From assembly GCA_023678885.1 (NCBI GenBank), contig CM042998.1, forward strand, positions 2,173,820 through 2,237,819: a stretch of 64,000 nucleotides of DNA, written 5' to 3'. The notes under the pieces are model-generated. The model did no database searches, was not told the origin of the DNA, and was given only the letters and a program-made list of their open reading frames with translations. This DNA is from Pogostemon cablin. Lineage: Eukaryota; Streptophyta; Magnoliopsida; Lamiales; Lamiaceae. This document shows, in pieces, positions 25,557 through 38,089 of this stretch (position 1 is the stretch's first letter; each line of letters opens with the position of its first letter). The position numbers were made by a program, and so were the translations under genes.

Positions 25557-26922
25557 CTAAGCTTGGACAAATTTGTCCAATGAAGAAGTGTCGATGGCTG
25601 GAAACTCTCCCATGGAAGAAAGAACAGTAAGGCCAAGCTTCACAGCATCTTCTTTGCTGGGTGCCTGCATGAATTTGAAATGACTAATCTGTTTTCATGT
25701 AGATTATTGTATAATATTTCAAAAAAGAAAACGGTATAATAATTGTCACCTCGATGTTGAGGGGAAGAACTGGGTCGTGAAGTGAGTGTCTCAAAAGGAA
25801 CCATCCGCCAAAGCCAGACACCCTCACCTATTTTTAACAGAAAAAGAAAATTATTGTTCATGAATCTAGAATTAGAAAAACCATGATAACCAGAGAATAC
25901 ATATACGCATGTAGTAAATAAAGAAAAGGTTAAAATAGTAATATTTCTCTGTTATTTACTCATAAAACTCATTATGGAACGCAAAATGTGTGCAATTCCA
26001 ACACTTTGAAGCAATCATTAACGAGTGGAGCTACTATCAATTGTTTGGCCTCGTCTTCAGGAATTCCATTCTAAGTGCTAATGCCAGGTAGTCGCAGACA
26101 GCCCATTGGATAAAATTGTGCAAACAAACCAAATCAAATGTTGTAGCACTATTGAATACTTACTCCTTCATAATTGACAGGAGCTTTCTGAAACTTTGGA
26201 TCTGAATCAACGATGTTTTCCAAATGTTGTAGCACGGCCTCTCCATATGCACGGAATGAGCTGAGAACAGAAACAAAATTAGCATAACTGAAAACAAGAA
26301 TCTCAGTTTTTTAATCTTTCAGAGACCATAAAACTTACCCTCCTTTAAGATCTCCATGATTTTGGTCAATTTTAAGTCTCACTTCAACTGCAAAAGCTGG
26401 TTCCTCAAGACCATCCACCAGGTCAGTCAACACCTTACTGCCCTTACCTACTCCGGAAGCCTTAGCTGATGCGAGTTTATTTAAAAGCTTGACCTATGAG
26501 TACTTATAAGTGCATACATCAGTGAAATTCTTAAGGAAACAACAAAGAGAAACTTGAGGAATTTAAGTACTACTTTTCTCATAGAAAGAGATTATAGTAA
26601 TTAGGATGAGGTTTGCAGTAGAAGTGTACCATGAGATATGCACCATCATCAAGCCAATTATTCTCCTTAAGCGCTCCGTGGCCACTGGTTTCAATTGCTA
26701 AATGTGACTCCTCTCCGACAGAGTTCTGTAATAATTCAAGCAGCAAACAGATTTCTGATGTCAAACTGAAGAATGATGAAAGTGTGATTAGCCATCAAAG
26801 TGTCCAACAGTAAAATAGCAGCGCCTGTAATTATCACATAACAGCGTCTGTTTACATTCCATATTTCAATGAGCCATGGAGACTCCTTAACCAGGTCCGC
26901 TTCCCCCCCCCCCCCCCCCCCC

Positions 26923-26960
<38 letters not shown>

Positions 26961-29900
26961 TCTCATTCAAATCATTCTCGCACTGATAAACCAATTACCC
27001 ATGCACTCATATTTAAACAAGAAAATCAGAGTTGTTGCAACACTGCGCTGCATGTAAAACGAAGGGAACAAGGTGTTGATTATAGAACCAAGTCATTCGT
27101 CATCATTGAAGAAACCTTTGACTTAATAATTAGTAGACCATTTATACACCTTCGTATTCAACTCATGAAGGTAAATAAAACAAGCACAACTTCGGGGTAA
27201 TGCATATATATTTTGTTGAGTTCCCTCTCATTGCCAAAACTATTAAAGAATAGATGGCTACATTAATTTCATACCTATTTTGTGAATGATGAAAAGATAT
27301 TTTCATATCATCACCCTTTATCCTTAAAAAACATTAACAAAGAAGATGGTCACTCAATGAAGCTGTATTAGTTTCATAAGTGATCATGTGCTGTAAATCA
27401 CAGTCTTACATTAAAAACCACAAATTTTCTTTTCCCTGAACTGTTTCCCGTGAAAAAGTATCAGGCTGCTAGGATATTCTCAACCACGAAAAGCTGCCCA
27501 AGAATTGATAGCACACAAGCTTATCAATTCAGCATAGGATGCAATTAATTATGAATTAAGAATTACCAGTCGAATAGCTTCATCAATCACATTTTTGTAG
27601 CCTCTTTTGAATCTGTGGTGTCTTCCACCTGTCAATAACAAGTCAGCAGTAAATGTGCTGATCGCAGAAACAAATTCATTAAACAGCAACTTATCATACC
27701 CAGCTTCTTTTCAATAAATGCCGTTAGCCCATCCGAAGTCACACTATCAGTGACAATAGTAGTCCCAGGATGCTGGTTGGAATTGACAAAACGCAAAGCA
27801 TTCCAGGTTAAAGCATAAGTGAAATAAACATTCCAATAATGAGAACGTACTTCTTCTAAGACAATAGCAGACATAACATTCCAATAATGAGAACGTACTT
27901 CTTCTAAGACAATAGCAGACATAAGGGCTATCAGACGGTTCCTGTTAAACTCACGGCCGCTGGAGTCCACAGCAGCAGATCTAACAAAAATACAAATTAA
28001 CTGTTTACTAAGAAACCATCACTCTGACATACAAAGAATTCAAGAAAGCCAACAAAATGCAACCTATCAACATCAGTATCAAAGATGATGCCCAAATCTG
28101 CTTTTTGGTCAAGTACAGCCTGAGTGATAGCTTTCATAGCTTCTTTGTCTTCAGGGTTAGGAATGTGATTAGGGAATAATCCTGAAAAAGATATGGTTCA
28201 TACATTCAGAGCAGAAAAGGACTAATAACGAAACATTAACTAACATATAAATTTCAGATCAGTGTTTACCATCTGGCTCCAGGAACTGACTTCCAGTAGT
28301 AATAGCTCCCAGAGGCTCAAGCACCTTTCCCTGATACACCATTATGGACTAATATTAGCTTCGCTACTCCCAAGGATCTTCAAAATTACGTTGAAAATTC
28401 ACCATATGCTAATGCGTATAAGATAATTATGTTTCTGTAGACCTTGACCAAAGCATCTTCTGGATTTTTCCAATATCGATGAGTTTCAGAAACTTAAACG
28501 AAGAGAGATGATATTTTTATGGCCGATTTTTTTTTTTAAAAAGGATATTCCCGGACCAGGTGAAAACGAGTACGCAGATGAAAATATGAATGAGCCAGCG
28601 GAGAATACTGAATAAACTCTTGAACAACAAACTAGTCCTACCCAAATATGAAAAGTATATCATAATTCCACCATGGAGCAACACATACTTCTCAAAAGGA
28701 AATAAAAAAGTTCGCGCTCCAAACTTACAGCAAAAAAACCTCCAGCTCCATTTCCTGCATCAACAATTATATGGAATCCCTCCAGTGGCTTCTCTGAAAA
28801 TCATAAAACTAATAAGTGGGCGAAAAATTATTAGCAGCAAAGTGATGATGGTACCACCCCTAAAAAAAGGATTAGAAAAGGTTATGATTATGGTGGGGAA
28901 TGATAATAAAAAACAGTGTCTATAGCCTTAGCTCTAAATAAGAGAGTGGGGGAACCCAAGAATAAATAGTAGAACAAAACCATATAAAAACATAAGTCAT
29001 TTTCTGTTTGCAAGAAATGATATGCGAATGACAAGGTGCCAAACAATCATCACATGGATGCATATACAGAGGCACACCTATGTTCCCTGCAGCTTTTCGA
29101 ACTGCTGCTACCAAATCGGACGTATATACAGTCATGTAATCCACTCTTTTCACAGATTGTGCAGCTCTTCTATAAGCATCCTTGAGACCTTCATTCGTGA
29201 AATTTTTGTACATATCTGCAGCTCGCTCCAATATGTCTTTGATATCCACTTTCCCAAGCCCACCAGCATCCGTGAAAAACTTAAACCCATTTCGGTTGTA
29301 GGGAAGATGGCTAGCTGTTTCCAGAAAAGATACGAGGATAAAAAAAGATTCATCCTTGAGAAGCAAACATATATACATATTCTAAAAATTTCAATCTAAA
29401 ACGTAATAAGTTTAGCCAGATGAGCTGTATTCTAAAAATTTCAATCTAAAACATAATAAGTTTAGCCAGATGAAATGCCATCTGAAAAGGTTTGATTTTC
29501 TAAGCAGGCATGTCTATCCAGGTGTCGAGCAAATAAAGCTAGTCTAAAAATTAAGTAGCAAAAGAAAAGGACCTGTTATCATAATAGACCCATCAACGGG
29601 ACACAAGAAGCCTTCGTTCTTTGTGAGAGTGCTATTGAACATTGCCGGTGTGGATGCTAATCTACAAAAGATTAAAAGCAGGATTCAGTTATATTGTGTT
29701 CATCTCAAGAACACTGATATGCATAAGGAAAAACAGTATATAAGCATGCAGAGAACAGAGAAACATCATGTCATCTATCTTCGTCAAAAGAAAAAAGGAA
29801 AAGATATTTGTCAGATCTCCATTCATGGGCACACAACGGACATGATTTACAAGAAAGAGAGAATCCCCCAAGTAATGTTTTATGTTCCACAACCAAAAAT

Positions 29901-32900
29901 TATTTTAAGTTCTTAAGTATTATCGTCACTTCCAACACTTGAACGCTGTCAGCATTCACAGCTCTGACATAAAATTACATTTGGAGTCCTGCAGCACCAC
30001 TGCAGATTCCACGTACGTTGGTTGCAAACCAATAACACCATACAGGATATAGACGGATCTTATGCGGTGCGAGAAAACAATGTACCCTTCATTCTGCAAT
30101 AATATGTACTTTCACAGAAGTTCTGATGCTAAAGGGATAAGATAACTACTAGGGTCAAGTTAAGGATATTTCTGGAAACATATCGAGGTAAGAAACTTGA
30201 TATCAGTATGTACACTCCACTATGCATCTTTCAAAAACATATAGTTAGTCTTACAGTCAACATTGCAAAACAAATAAAATGATACTCCCTCCGTCCCAAG
30301 TTAAATTTCACACTTTCCCTTTTCCTCCGTCCCACATTAAACTTCACCACCTAAAAAAGGAAACATCACATCAATCCTCAACCCTAAAAGTACATCTTAA
30401 TTACAAATCACCTAACACACATAACATACTTTATAATTTATTTATTACCTAAAGTTAATAAAGTTGGTCAAAAAGCAATTTTCTTAAACCCCGAGTCTAC
30501 AGTAACGATGAAGAATAATATGGGACGGAGGGAGTAACATTTATGGAGTACGAATTGTTTTTCCAATTGTATCAAAAATATGTTACGCTATTTTTAAATA
30601 TGTATACATACTAACAAACATACAATATTTGTATGTGTGTGTATATATATATAGCATTAATTGCAATTCGTAGCAACCATTGAGAGAAGTACTTGCTTAA
30701 GAGAGAAAAAAAAATGTTGTATCTCGCACAAACTTGAATAATAGAAAGCTTCACAGACCCGTATTGAATCACATCAACGCCAGCACCAACTAGACCTCGA
30801 GACACAGCATCCTGAAATGTAAATAGGAATTTAATTTTAGTAGTTAAATAGAGTGGTAGGTGAGACATAAACTATAAAAAGCATCTTCAGTAACATGCAA
30901 AGACATTAGAATGGATAAAGTAGATGAGCTTCCTAAACGATGGCGAGATCAGGGGACATAAAGACATAGGAAGCTATAATTTCTAAATCCCAGCAGCAGT
31001 AACTAATTTACAAAAGGCGGGCTATCATGTATAAAACTATGTGCTGGTGGGGACAGTATAAGAACATAAAGCTCATAACAGCTGCAACCATCAGAAGTTA
31101 AAGTTATTACTGAAGAGAACTCTCCGATTAAACATATGGGTGAAAAGAATTTGATGGTTCATGCTTTCATCTACTTATACTGTTATCATCTATCTAGGCT
31201 TTTGGAGGATTCTTGATTTCTAATGTGAAAATGTCACAAGTAATATTCATGCCACACAATAATATTTATGATTGATGACCCCTTCTAGTTTGGGGACCCT
31301 TTGTAGCTAATGTTGATATTGGTTCACCAACCAAATAATTTAGACGACCTTTTTTAATCGCATAAACTTGTGTGCAACCAGTTACACAAAGTTTCCGTGC
31401 AACCGTTTAATATTCTTCTGTACAAAGGAGCGTTACTCTACATGACAAAGAGTAATATGCTCTTGTGTATAACAGACTATAACTCTTCCAAGAAGTCAGA
31501 AGAGTAACACTCGGCGTTCTAAAGAGTAATACTTTCCGGAAAGGGACGATTACACCCAAGAACAATGTAGTGTGTCTCATTTTTAGATCACTAATCACTA
31601 GCTCCCTTCCCAGAAAATAATGGCACACAAATTTTTCCAGAAGTCAGAAATTTAAGTTATTAACATTTAATAAGGAGCATGGAACCCTTATCCTTAACAT
31701 CACAACTGAAAGCAGCAATACCTGTAACTTCTGAGCAGATATTCGTGAATCATGGCCCACTGAAATTTTCAACTGCCTAGATGGATCTGGTTTTTTTCTA
31801 TCGAGCAACCATGCAGCAAAAGCAGCTGCAATTGCTTCTGTAACTGGTTCTGTGAGGTTAACAGGTTCTCCCTCAACACCATGCACAGCGGCACCACGAA
31901 TATCACTGTTCCATAAAGGTTGAAAAGTACATGAATTAAAGAAGATAAGAAGTGGAGAACTTGGTGGGGGTGTAATTTTGTCATGCCAGACAAACCAAAA
32001 ACAGCAGAGAGAATAGCTCAAAACTACTATGTACATATGCAATACACATAAAGCAAAGTAACAAAAATCTTACATGACGATCCATCAAGAGGCTAAAAGC
32101 ACACTAAAAATCTTATATGATGATCCATCAAGAGGCTAAAAGCACACTTATTCTTAATTCTCAAACAGAAACATAAGCTTTGAAGGAGAAATGATCAACC
32201 AGATGCATTCAAAATATGGGGTGCAATGGTGTTCAATATGTCTCATCTTAAACTTACCAAATCACACTTTGCATTAGAAAGAGGAAAAGTGCTCACCTAG
32301 TGCGGTTGCAAATAAGCTATTATATAGAACAAAGTTTCAAGAAAGTGACTTAGAAAATGTCAAAACTCAGAAGCATTACAACATAGAGAGTTTGAGTACC
32401 ATACAAAAGTTGCAAAACATCAATCAAATGCATAAAATAAGGGGAGCAAGGTATTCAGTATGTCTCGTTCTTAAAGCATACCAAATCACAGTTTGCATTA
32501 GAAAGAAGAAAAAGTGGTCGCCTAGGGCAGTTGTAGGTAATCTATTATATAGAACAAAGTTCCAAGAGAGTGACTTGGAAAATATCAAACCTCAGAAGCA
32601 TTACAATATAAAGAGTTTGAGCACTGTATAAAAGTTGCAATTTGGGATTTAAAATCCCCCAGCAATAAGTGCCTATCAGTTGATTTTACTTGCAAACAAC
32701 AATGAAGAAGCAGATGTGCAGAGTGAAAAATCGAACACTAACTACACAAGGTGTAAAAAACTTCTAGATTGGTATAGGGACAAAGGATACTTAAATGACC
32801 TCAATAACTATATCAATATTCACGCATAGACGTGTATATTCCAACTTATTTGGAGCATGTGCATTATCAGTATAGCCATTCGATTTCAACCACATTAAAA

Positions 32901-33445
32901 TAACATATAAACAAGTATATCCTGACCTGCCATTTTGAAGCTTGAGAAAAGAACTTTTGTCAACAGATGGTATGACAGTAGGAGATGCGGCTGTTGCAAT
33001 AAGAAACAAGACCGCACATAAGAACAATGTTTGAAGTTGAAATAGTTTTCAGATTATCTGATGGATGGAAGAATTTGAAAATGTTGATGAAAAAAACAAA
33101 AACCACATCAAATGGTTAGATCAACAAATCATTACAAAGGCCAGGGACCACAAAGGGTAAGGCTGAAACAGAATATCGACCTGAAATAATGAGAGTCTAG
33201 AACAGACCATTGCAGTAAATAATTCTTCGGTTAAAATTTGAGTATGTGCGCAATTGCATGGTGGAGATGTCAGTCCATGCTAACTTCCTTCTTACGTAGG
33301 GAAGGAAGTTGTGCCTATAAGGGGTGCAACAATCCTTTTTGTATTGGGTGCTTAACTGCCTATCCTGCTGGCAGCAATGTGCTACCAGACCATGTTGGAC
33401 AATCTTCCCTGACACTGCTGCATGAGAATTGAAATTTTGCACCAT
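25557..33445 (-). CDS. Phosphoglucomutase/phosphomannomutase-family protein, plastid type (At1g70820-like)
   Basis: An alpha-D-phosphohexomutase superfamily member of the plant plastid branch; its exact substrate is not settled. Seventeen coding exons in continuous phase: 33208-33445, 32927-32990, 31722-31905, 30759-30811, 29573-29661, 29078-29314, 28729-28793, 28270-28330, 28064-28181, 27899-27980, 27700-27772, 27567-27628, 26630-26725, 26339-26493, 26164-26260, 25750-25827, 25557-25664. They give about 619 aa. A transit-peptide-like N-terminus (1-80) precedes LKLQNGSDIRGAAV. The catalytic phosphoserine loop is TASHLPYNRNG (near 210). The metal loop is DTDVDRS (near 367), with the Asp residues kept. 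The sugar loop is ETSGHGA (near 452) and the phosphate loop VSGFGGWF (near 562). The start is the least certain part: an in-frame ATG at 33478 exists, and the 5' UTR may be interrupted before the GA tract at 34264. Confidence 0.93.
26903..26957. repeat. 55-bp C tract with one A, in an intron
   Basis: Fifty-four C and a single A (26923) on the plus strand, within the intron between exons ending at 27567 and starting at 26725. In the transcript it is a G tract, so quadruplex formation is plausible. The exact length is unreliable in any assembly. Confidence 0.9.
27828..27923. repeat. 48-bp tandem duplication across an exon-intron boundary
   Basis: Two perfect 48-bp copies (27828-27875, 27876-27923). 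Each contains the last codons of the exon encoding MSAIVLEE and the donor GTACGT. The transcript therefore has two identical 5' splice sites, ending the exon at 27899 or 27851. Because 48 is divisible by three, use of the second donor would insert 16 residues in frame. Confidence 0.95.
29379..29478. repeat. 50-bp intronic tandem duplication
   Basis: Two adjacent copies beginning ATTCTAAAAATTTCAATC and ending TAGCCAGATGA, in an intron of the PGM-like gene. Confidence 0.8.
30285..30534. mobile_element. Stowaway MITE in PGM-like intron
   Basis: 250 bp, with perfect CTCCCTCCGTCCC and GGGACGGAGGGAG termini and TA on both sides (30283-30284, 30535-30536). A second CCTCCGTCCCACATTAAAC motif lies inside. 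It is a classic Stowaway element, better preserved than the others in the window. Confidence 0.92.
32067..32640. repeat. Nested intronic tandem duplications
   Basis: A unit of about 40-50 bp containing GATCCATCAAGAGGCTAAAA is repeated at 32067-32150. A larger unit of about 215-230 bp then occurs twice (about 32200-32415 and 32426-32640), sharing TACCAAATCACA, TTATATAGAACAAAGTT and CAGAAGCATTACAA. All are in one intron of the PGM-like gene. Noncoding. Confidence 0.75.
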
Positions 33446-34262
33446 TATTAGCCTTATTATGGATAAGAGCTTAATCAAAATCAGAGATTTTATCTTCCTT
33501 TGGCAAAAAATTGCTGCCCTTCGACATCCCGAAGCAGTTTTATGATTTCAGCGGCATATTAAACTAAAAAATATAACTACAAACTATTCATACTTCTTCT
33601 CTGGTGAATAGGGATGAGGCTTATTAATCTATTAACATGATTATCTAACAGCTTAACCATCTCAATTCCTACAAATTAGAAGTTCAAGAACGTAGTGTAT
33701 TCACACCGATTGGTCTGTATAATGAGCCCACCCGTCAGAAAATGTTAACAAGAATGCAAATGAAATCATCAGCAAGAGTAACAAGATAAATCCGATAGAC
33801 AACTATTATATAAAGATAATCCACTGGAAGACATTCCCTTCAATAGCCAATCGTTCATCTCACAAATTTGCCACAGAGTTAAGACACGAAAGATATTCAC
33901 ATCAACATGAACTCTCAAGACATATATTAAAACTGAATATTTCAACAATAGTTACAATATAGTTTAACTGAGAGAACAATAAAAGAAAAAAGTAGGCATT
34001 TATCACGATCACCTTCAATCTCCAACAAATTCCAGAACAATCCTTTAGTATGAAACTGAATATTCCCAATCTCCGATTCGTTTACGCGGCCAAATATCAA
34101 CAGAAATTAACATTACCAGAAAAGAGAATAAATCACAAGCACGTACACAGTGAAAATATCACATTAAATATACGATTAAAAGAAAAGGGAAATTCCAAAT
34201 TAACCTGCCATTTTTGGAAGACGGACAGTTGAATTGAGCAATAGAGAAGTAGGTAGGTAGCT

Positions 34263-34263
<1 letters not shown>

Positions 34264-34291
<28 letters not shown>
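34264..34291. repeat. (GA)n in probable 5' leader of the PGM-like gene
   Basis: Fourteen GA units, reading as CT repeats in the minus-strand direction, about 820 bp upstream of the coding start. Plant 5' leaders and core promoters often contain CT-rich tracts, so this probably marks the promoter or first noncoding exon. Confidence 0.6.
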
Positions 34292-34293
<2 letters not shown>

Positions 34294-34757
34294 CTTAGCG
34301 GTGAAAGCTATGGAAGGATATAGCCGCTTTTCTTAGGCGGCGAAGCAGCAAATGGCGACAGCTGGTGCGTTTTGGACATTGCTGGAGTTACAAATTTATC
34401 CAACATAATGCAACTATTAGTATTTCGGAAACACGATTTTAATTCAAACAGAATTCTAAATTGGGCTGATACCGTGTGGGCCCAACGCTCAACCACCTAA
34501 CTAATGGGCCTGACAAGAAACCCATTGGGCCAGGAAGCATTTTTAATGTCTACAAAAATCATGTTCAAACCAAACACTTAAAGGCCTACAATTTTTTTTT
34601 TTTTTTATTTTTACAATTAAGTTGCAATTGCTTTAAAAAAAAACCATAAACTAGTTAGTAATTCACAATTATATGCAACGAGAAATGCAAGCAGATGGCT
34701 TAAATCATCATTTTATCATGGTCTCACTAGCTCCATTAACCTAAAAATCTTAATATT

Positions 34758-34788
<31 letters not shown>

Positions 34789-35115
34789 TAAATTATTGTT
34801 AAGAAATTTATAGTGCAATATGATTAGAAAATAAAGCAAAATAAAAGAACCCAACAACCATAATTTGGAAAATAGTAGGTCCCATCCCATTTAGAATAGG
34901 AACTTTGGATACCATAGATTTGCAAAACACAATGGTGTGTTGACCTAAAATGAAGTAATTAATTAGTAGTATAATCCCATGAGTTTGTGCAAAAAATAAT
35001 TAATGAATTAGTTTTGTATTTTTCCTCAACGGAAACCTAATATCTAGGGCTGACCCTTGACTTAGACATCTCTCCATTTCTCGGATCTTGTTCACTTCTA
35101 TATACCAACACACGT

Positions 35116-35205
<90 letters not shown>

Positions 35206-38089
35206 TTATTTATTTATTATTAGGGTGGCGGGGGGTCACTCTTGAAATTCAAATTTATTTAGACATTAGATTTCATTTCATTCATTCCAACTAATGTGAT
35301 ACGTTTTAAATTGGAGAAATTATGGCCCTTCGTGAACATATTAATAGGTTGGGGGAGTAAAATCAGTTAATTCCACGTAGAATTTTGTGGGTTTTCACCC
35401 ATTTATATTAATTATAGCAGGGGCGGAATTGCCAATCAAAATTTCATAATTGAGTTACTAAAAAAATTAATTCTCAATTGAAATCAAAAACAATTTATTT
35501 AATTTTATTTGAGTCATAATTAATTTAAAAAATCTAATGTATACAATAAAAGCTTAAATATATAAATATATAATGTAAAAATATTGTATTACAAAAGTTG
35601 TACCCCAAATTAAAAAGAAGCTCCATATATATATGGAATAATTAGTGAAGATTGTCTATAGCTTGGTGAGTTTGCAACTATATTTGTGGGAGAAGGTCGA
35701 GGATTCGATCTTTTCTCTTGTAATTGTGGCTGCTTTTTTTCTTAAATATGTTTATATTTTTTCTTTTTTGTCTCTTTTCTTTTAAATATATATATATATA
35801 TTTATATTATTTCTTATTGTTTTTCTTATTTTCTTTTAATTGTTTTATTTTATATAAAAATATGTTTCTTCTAATATTATATACTACACTTTTTTTTAAT
35901 ATATATTTTTATTTTAAATCTTGTAATAATGTGTTTCTTTATTTCTTCACTTACATAATACAGACAATATATTAATATTCATGTTTCATAGAATCATTTA
36001 CATTTTTCTCACTCGTTTGTACTCTTAAATTACTTATTAAAAAAAAAGTCTACAATGTCAACTGTAATTATAATTTTTAATTTTGATTTATTTATTAAAT
36101 AATTTTGAATATTAAATAATAATTCTAAAATTAGATACCCATACCCCGAATTTTAATTTTTTGGATCCGCCCCTGAATTATAGTTACATTCTTATTAAAC
36201 TTTTAAAGTAAAATACGTCTTAAACCCTTTTTAATAAAAAAAAATTATAGATAAACCGGTTACATAAAATAATTTGCCTAGCATTATAAGTAATAGTAAC
36301 AAAATTTATTGAGGTGAGAATTGTTAGTAACATTAAATTTGCTTATGATTTTTTGCATTCGTTTATATACTTGCGTGCATGTTTATATGATTCACAACGA
36401 TACTCTCTCCATGTCTCGGATGACTAATTAATTAGTAATTCAAATAATAATGAATTAATTAATAATTTATAGATATTTAATTAATTGATTAATTATATTA
36501 AAATAGGCATGAAATTTTGGAATAATGTTCCACATTCAACGCTTTCCCTCGTGCATCATCAATACCACTCATCGTGTTTACAAAACAAATTAATCCTACT
36601 AATTTGTGGGGTTTCTTTTTTAATTATAATTCAAGATCCCTAGTAACTTCATTAATTATTAATTTGATCTCGTGACCGAAGATTTCTTTCATTAATGTGT
36701 TTGAAGAAAAAAAAATATCTTGCATATTTTAGAGAAGTTAGTTAAGAGCTTAAAATTCGTGTTTGGAATTGGAATCGAATGAAATTGACAAATATACTTT
36801 CAAGGATTGGTAATGGAAACTTAGACTATTTTGCATTGTTGAATTTTTCTTAAACAATTAGTTGTCTTGAAATACATTGATATATGTAATGTGAAGTTAA
36901 CACTCATGGGTATTCCTTATACCCATTTTAATAATTTAATAAAAAAAATTTGCCTTTAAAAAAAATGGTTTAGTATATATATGTTTAAGAGACGTGGTTG
37001 GCCTTGGTTTTTCTTTTTTTAGTTACTTTTCACCCCAAAAAAGAAGCCTTATTAAGGTATAATTAATTTGGTATTAGGAATACCCTAAAAAGAATATCAC
37101 CTTATAGAGTAATCCTTTAGCTAAGACAAATCAACGATTTTTCATTTTTATAAATAATTCTAATTTATATCACCTCAAGAAAACTAGGTTTTCGTAACTA
37201 CAAATTGATGAAATTATAGTAGTTACAAAAATACCATTTTAAATCTTAATTACTAATTTGTGGGGGTAAAAAACAAAAAAAAAACTAGCAAAGTATTCGG
37301 ACTCAAAATAATATTGTATGTTCTCTCTTTTTTATTCTTTTCTTTTCAATTTTTCCAATTTAATTGTTTGCAAAAACATTTTTATCAAAATGAGTCCGTA
37401 GCTTAAAAAAAAAACTGTATATTATAACAGTGACATTAATTTTTTCCAAAGTTCTTAATTTAAAGATTAAGATGGTCCGAAAATTGCTTATATATATACA
37501 CACGCGTACCCTTCTCAATTATAATTAAAAATGTTTAAAGAATTAGTACTTATTATAAAAATAAATAGTGGATGATGGCACAGAAGTCATTGTTACACAG
37601 CATAATATATGTAATGATTCATATATATGATATAATCATAATTAACCACAAATCTGATGCAAGACTTTTGCTTTACAATTTAACAAAACAATCTTTTCCA
37701 GCTCATTCCTAGGATTGTTGTCTCCACACATGATCACTCATATCACTCCACATAATTAGCCAAAGAAAATAATTAACGAGCGATTTTTTAATAGTCACTT
37801 TTGACTAAGTACAATTTTAAGTAGACACATCCGTTAAAAACAATATTTACTAGCCACTATTTAGTGGACTCCCCAAATTACCCTCAATAACTGTCACCTA
37901 AAGTACGAAAATTAAGGGGCCATATCATGTCAGTTTTGAGTGCAGTAAATGGGGTGGGTGGACCACATTTAAAATTGTACTTAGTGGGTTGGTGGACCAC
38001 ATTTAAAGTTTTAAAACTTTTCAAATTAAAATTTTTGATTTTATTTTCGAGCCAAGCTCATTTATTACTCAAGCCGAGTTTGAGTACCT
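34292..38089. other. AT-rich intergenic region
   Basis: Upstream of the PGM-like gene. No coding exon is supported; frames at 35088 and 35724 are translations of simple AT or T-rich sequence. A (CA)n/(TA)n microsatellite lies at 35115-35201. A 40-bp segment containing GGTGGACCACATTTAAA is duplicated near 37950-38010. The remainder is unstructured. Confidence 0.6.
35115..35201. repeat. (CA)n(TA)n microsatellite
   Basis: A short CA run passes into about 34 TA units, then TTTA repeats. Confidence 0.95.

Noticed and set aside
26869..27057. Proline-rich plus-strand frame and glycine-rich minus-strand frame
   Set aside because: Both are translations of the C homopolymer in an intron.
35088..35294. 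Frame with alternating Ile-Tyr
   Set aside because: Translation of the TA microsatellite; no gene.
35724..35975. Hydrophobic Phe/Leu-rich frame resembling a membrane protein
   Set aside because: Low-complexity T-rich DNA with no family similarity and no splice context.
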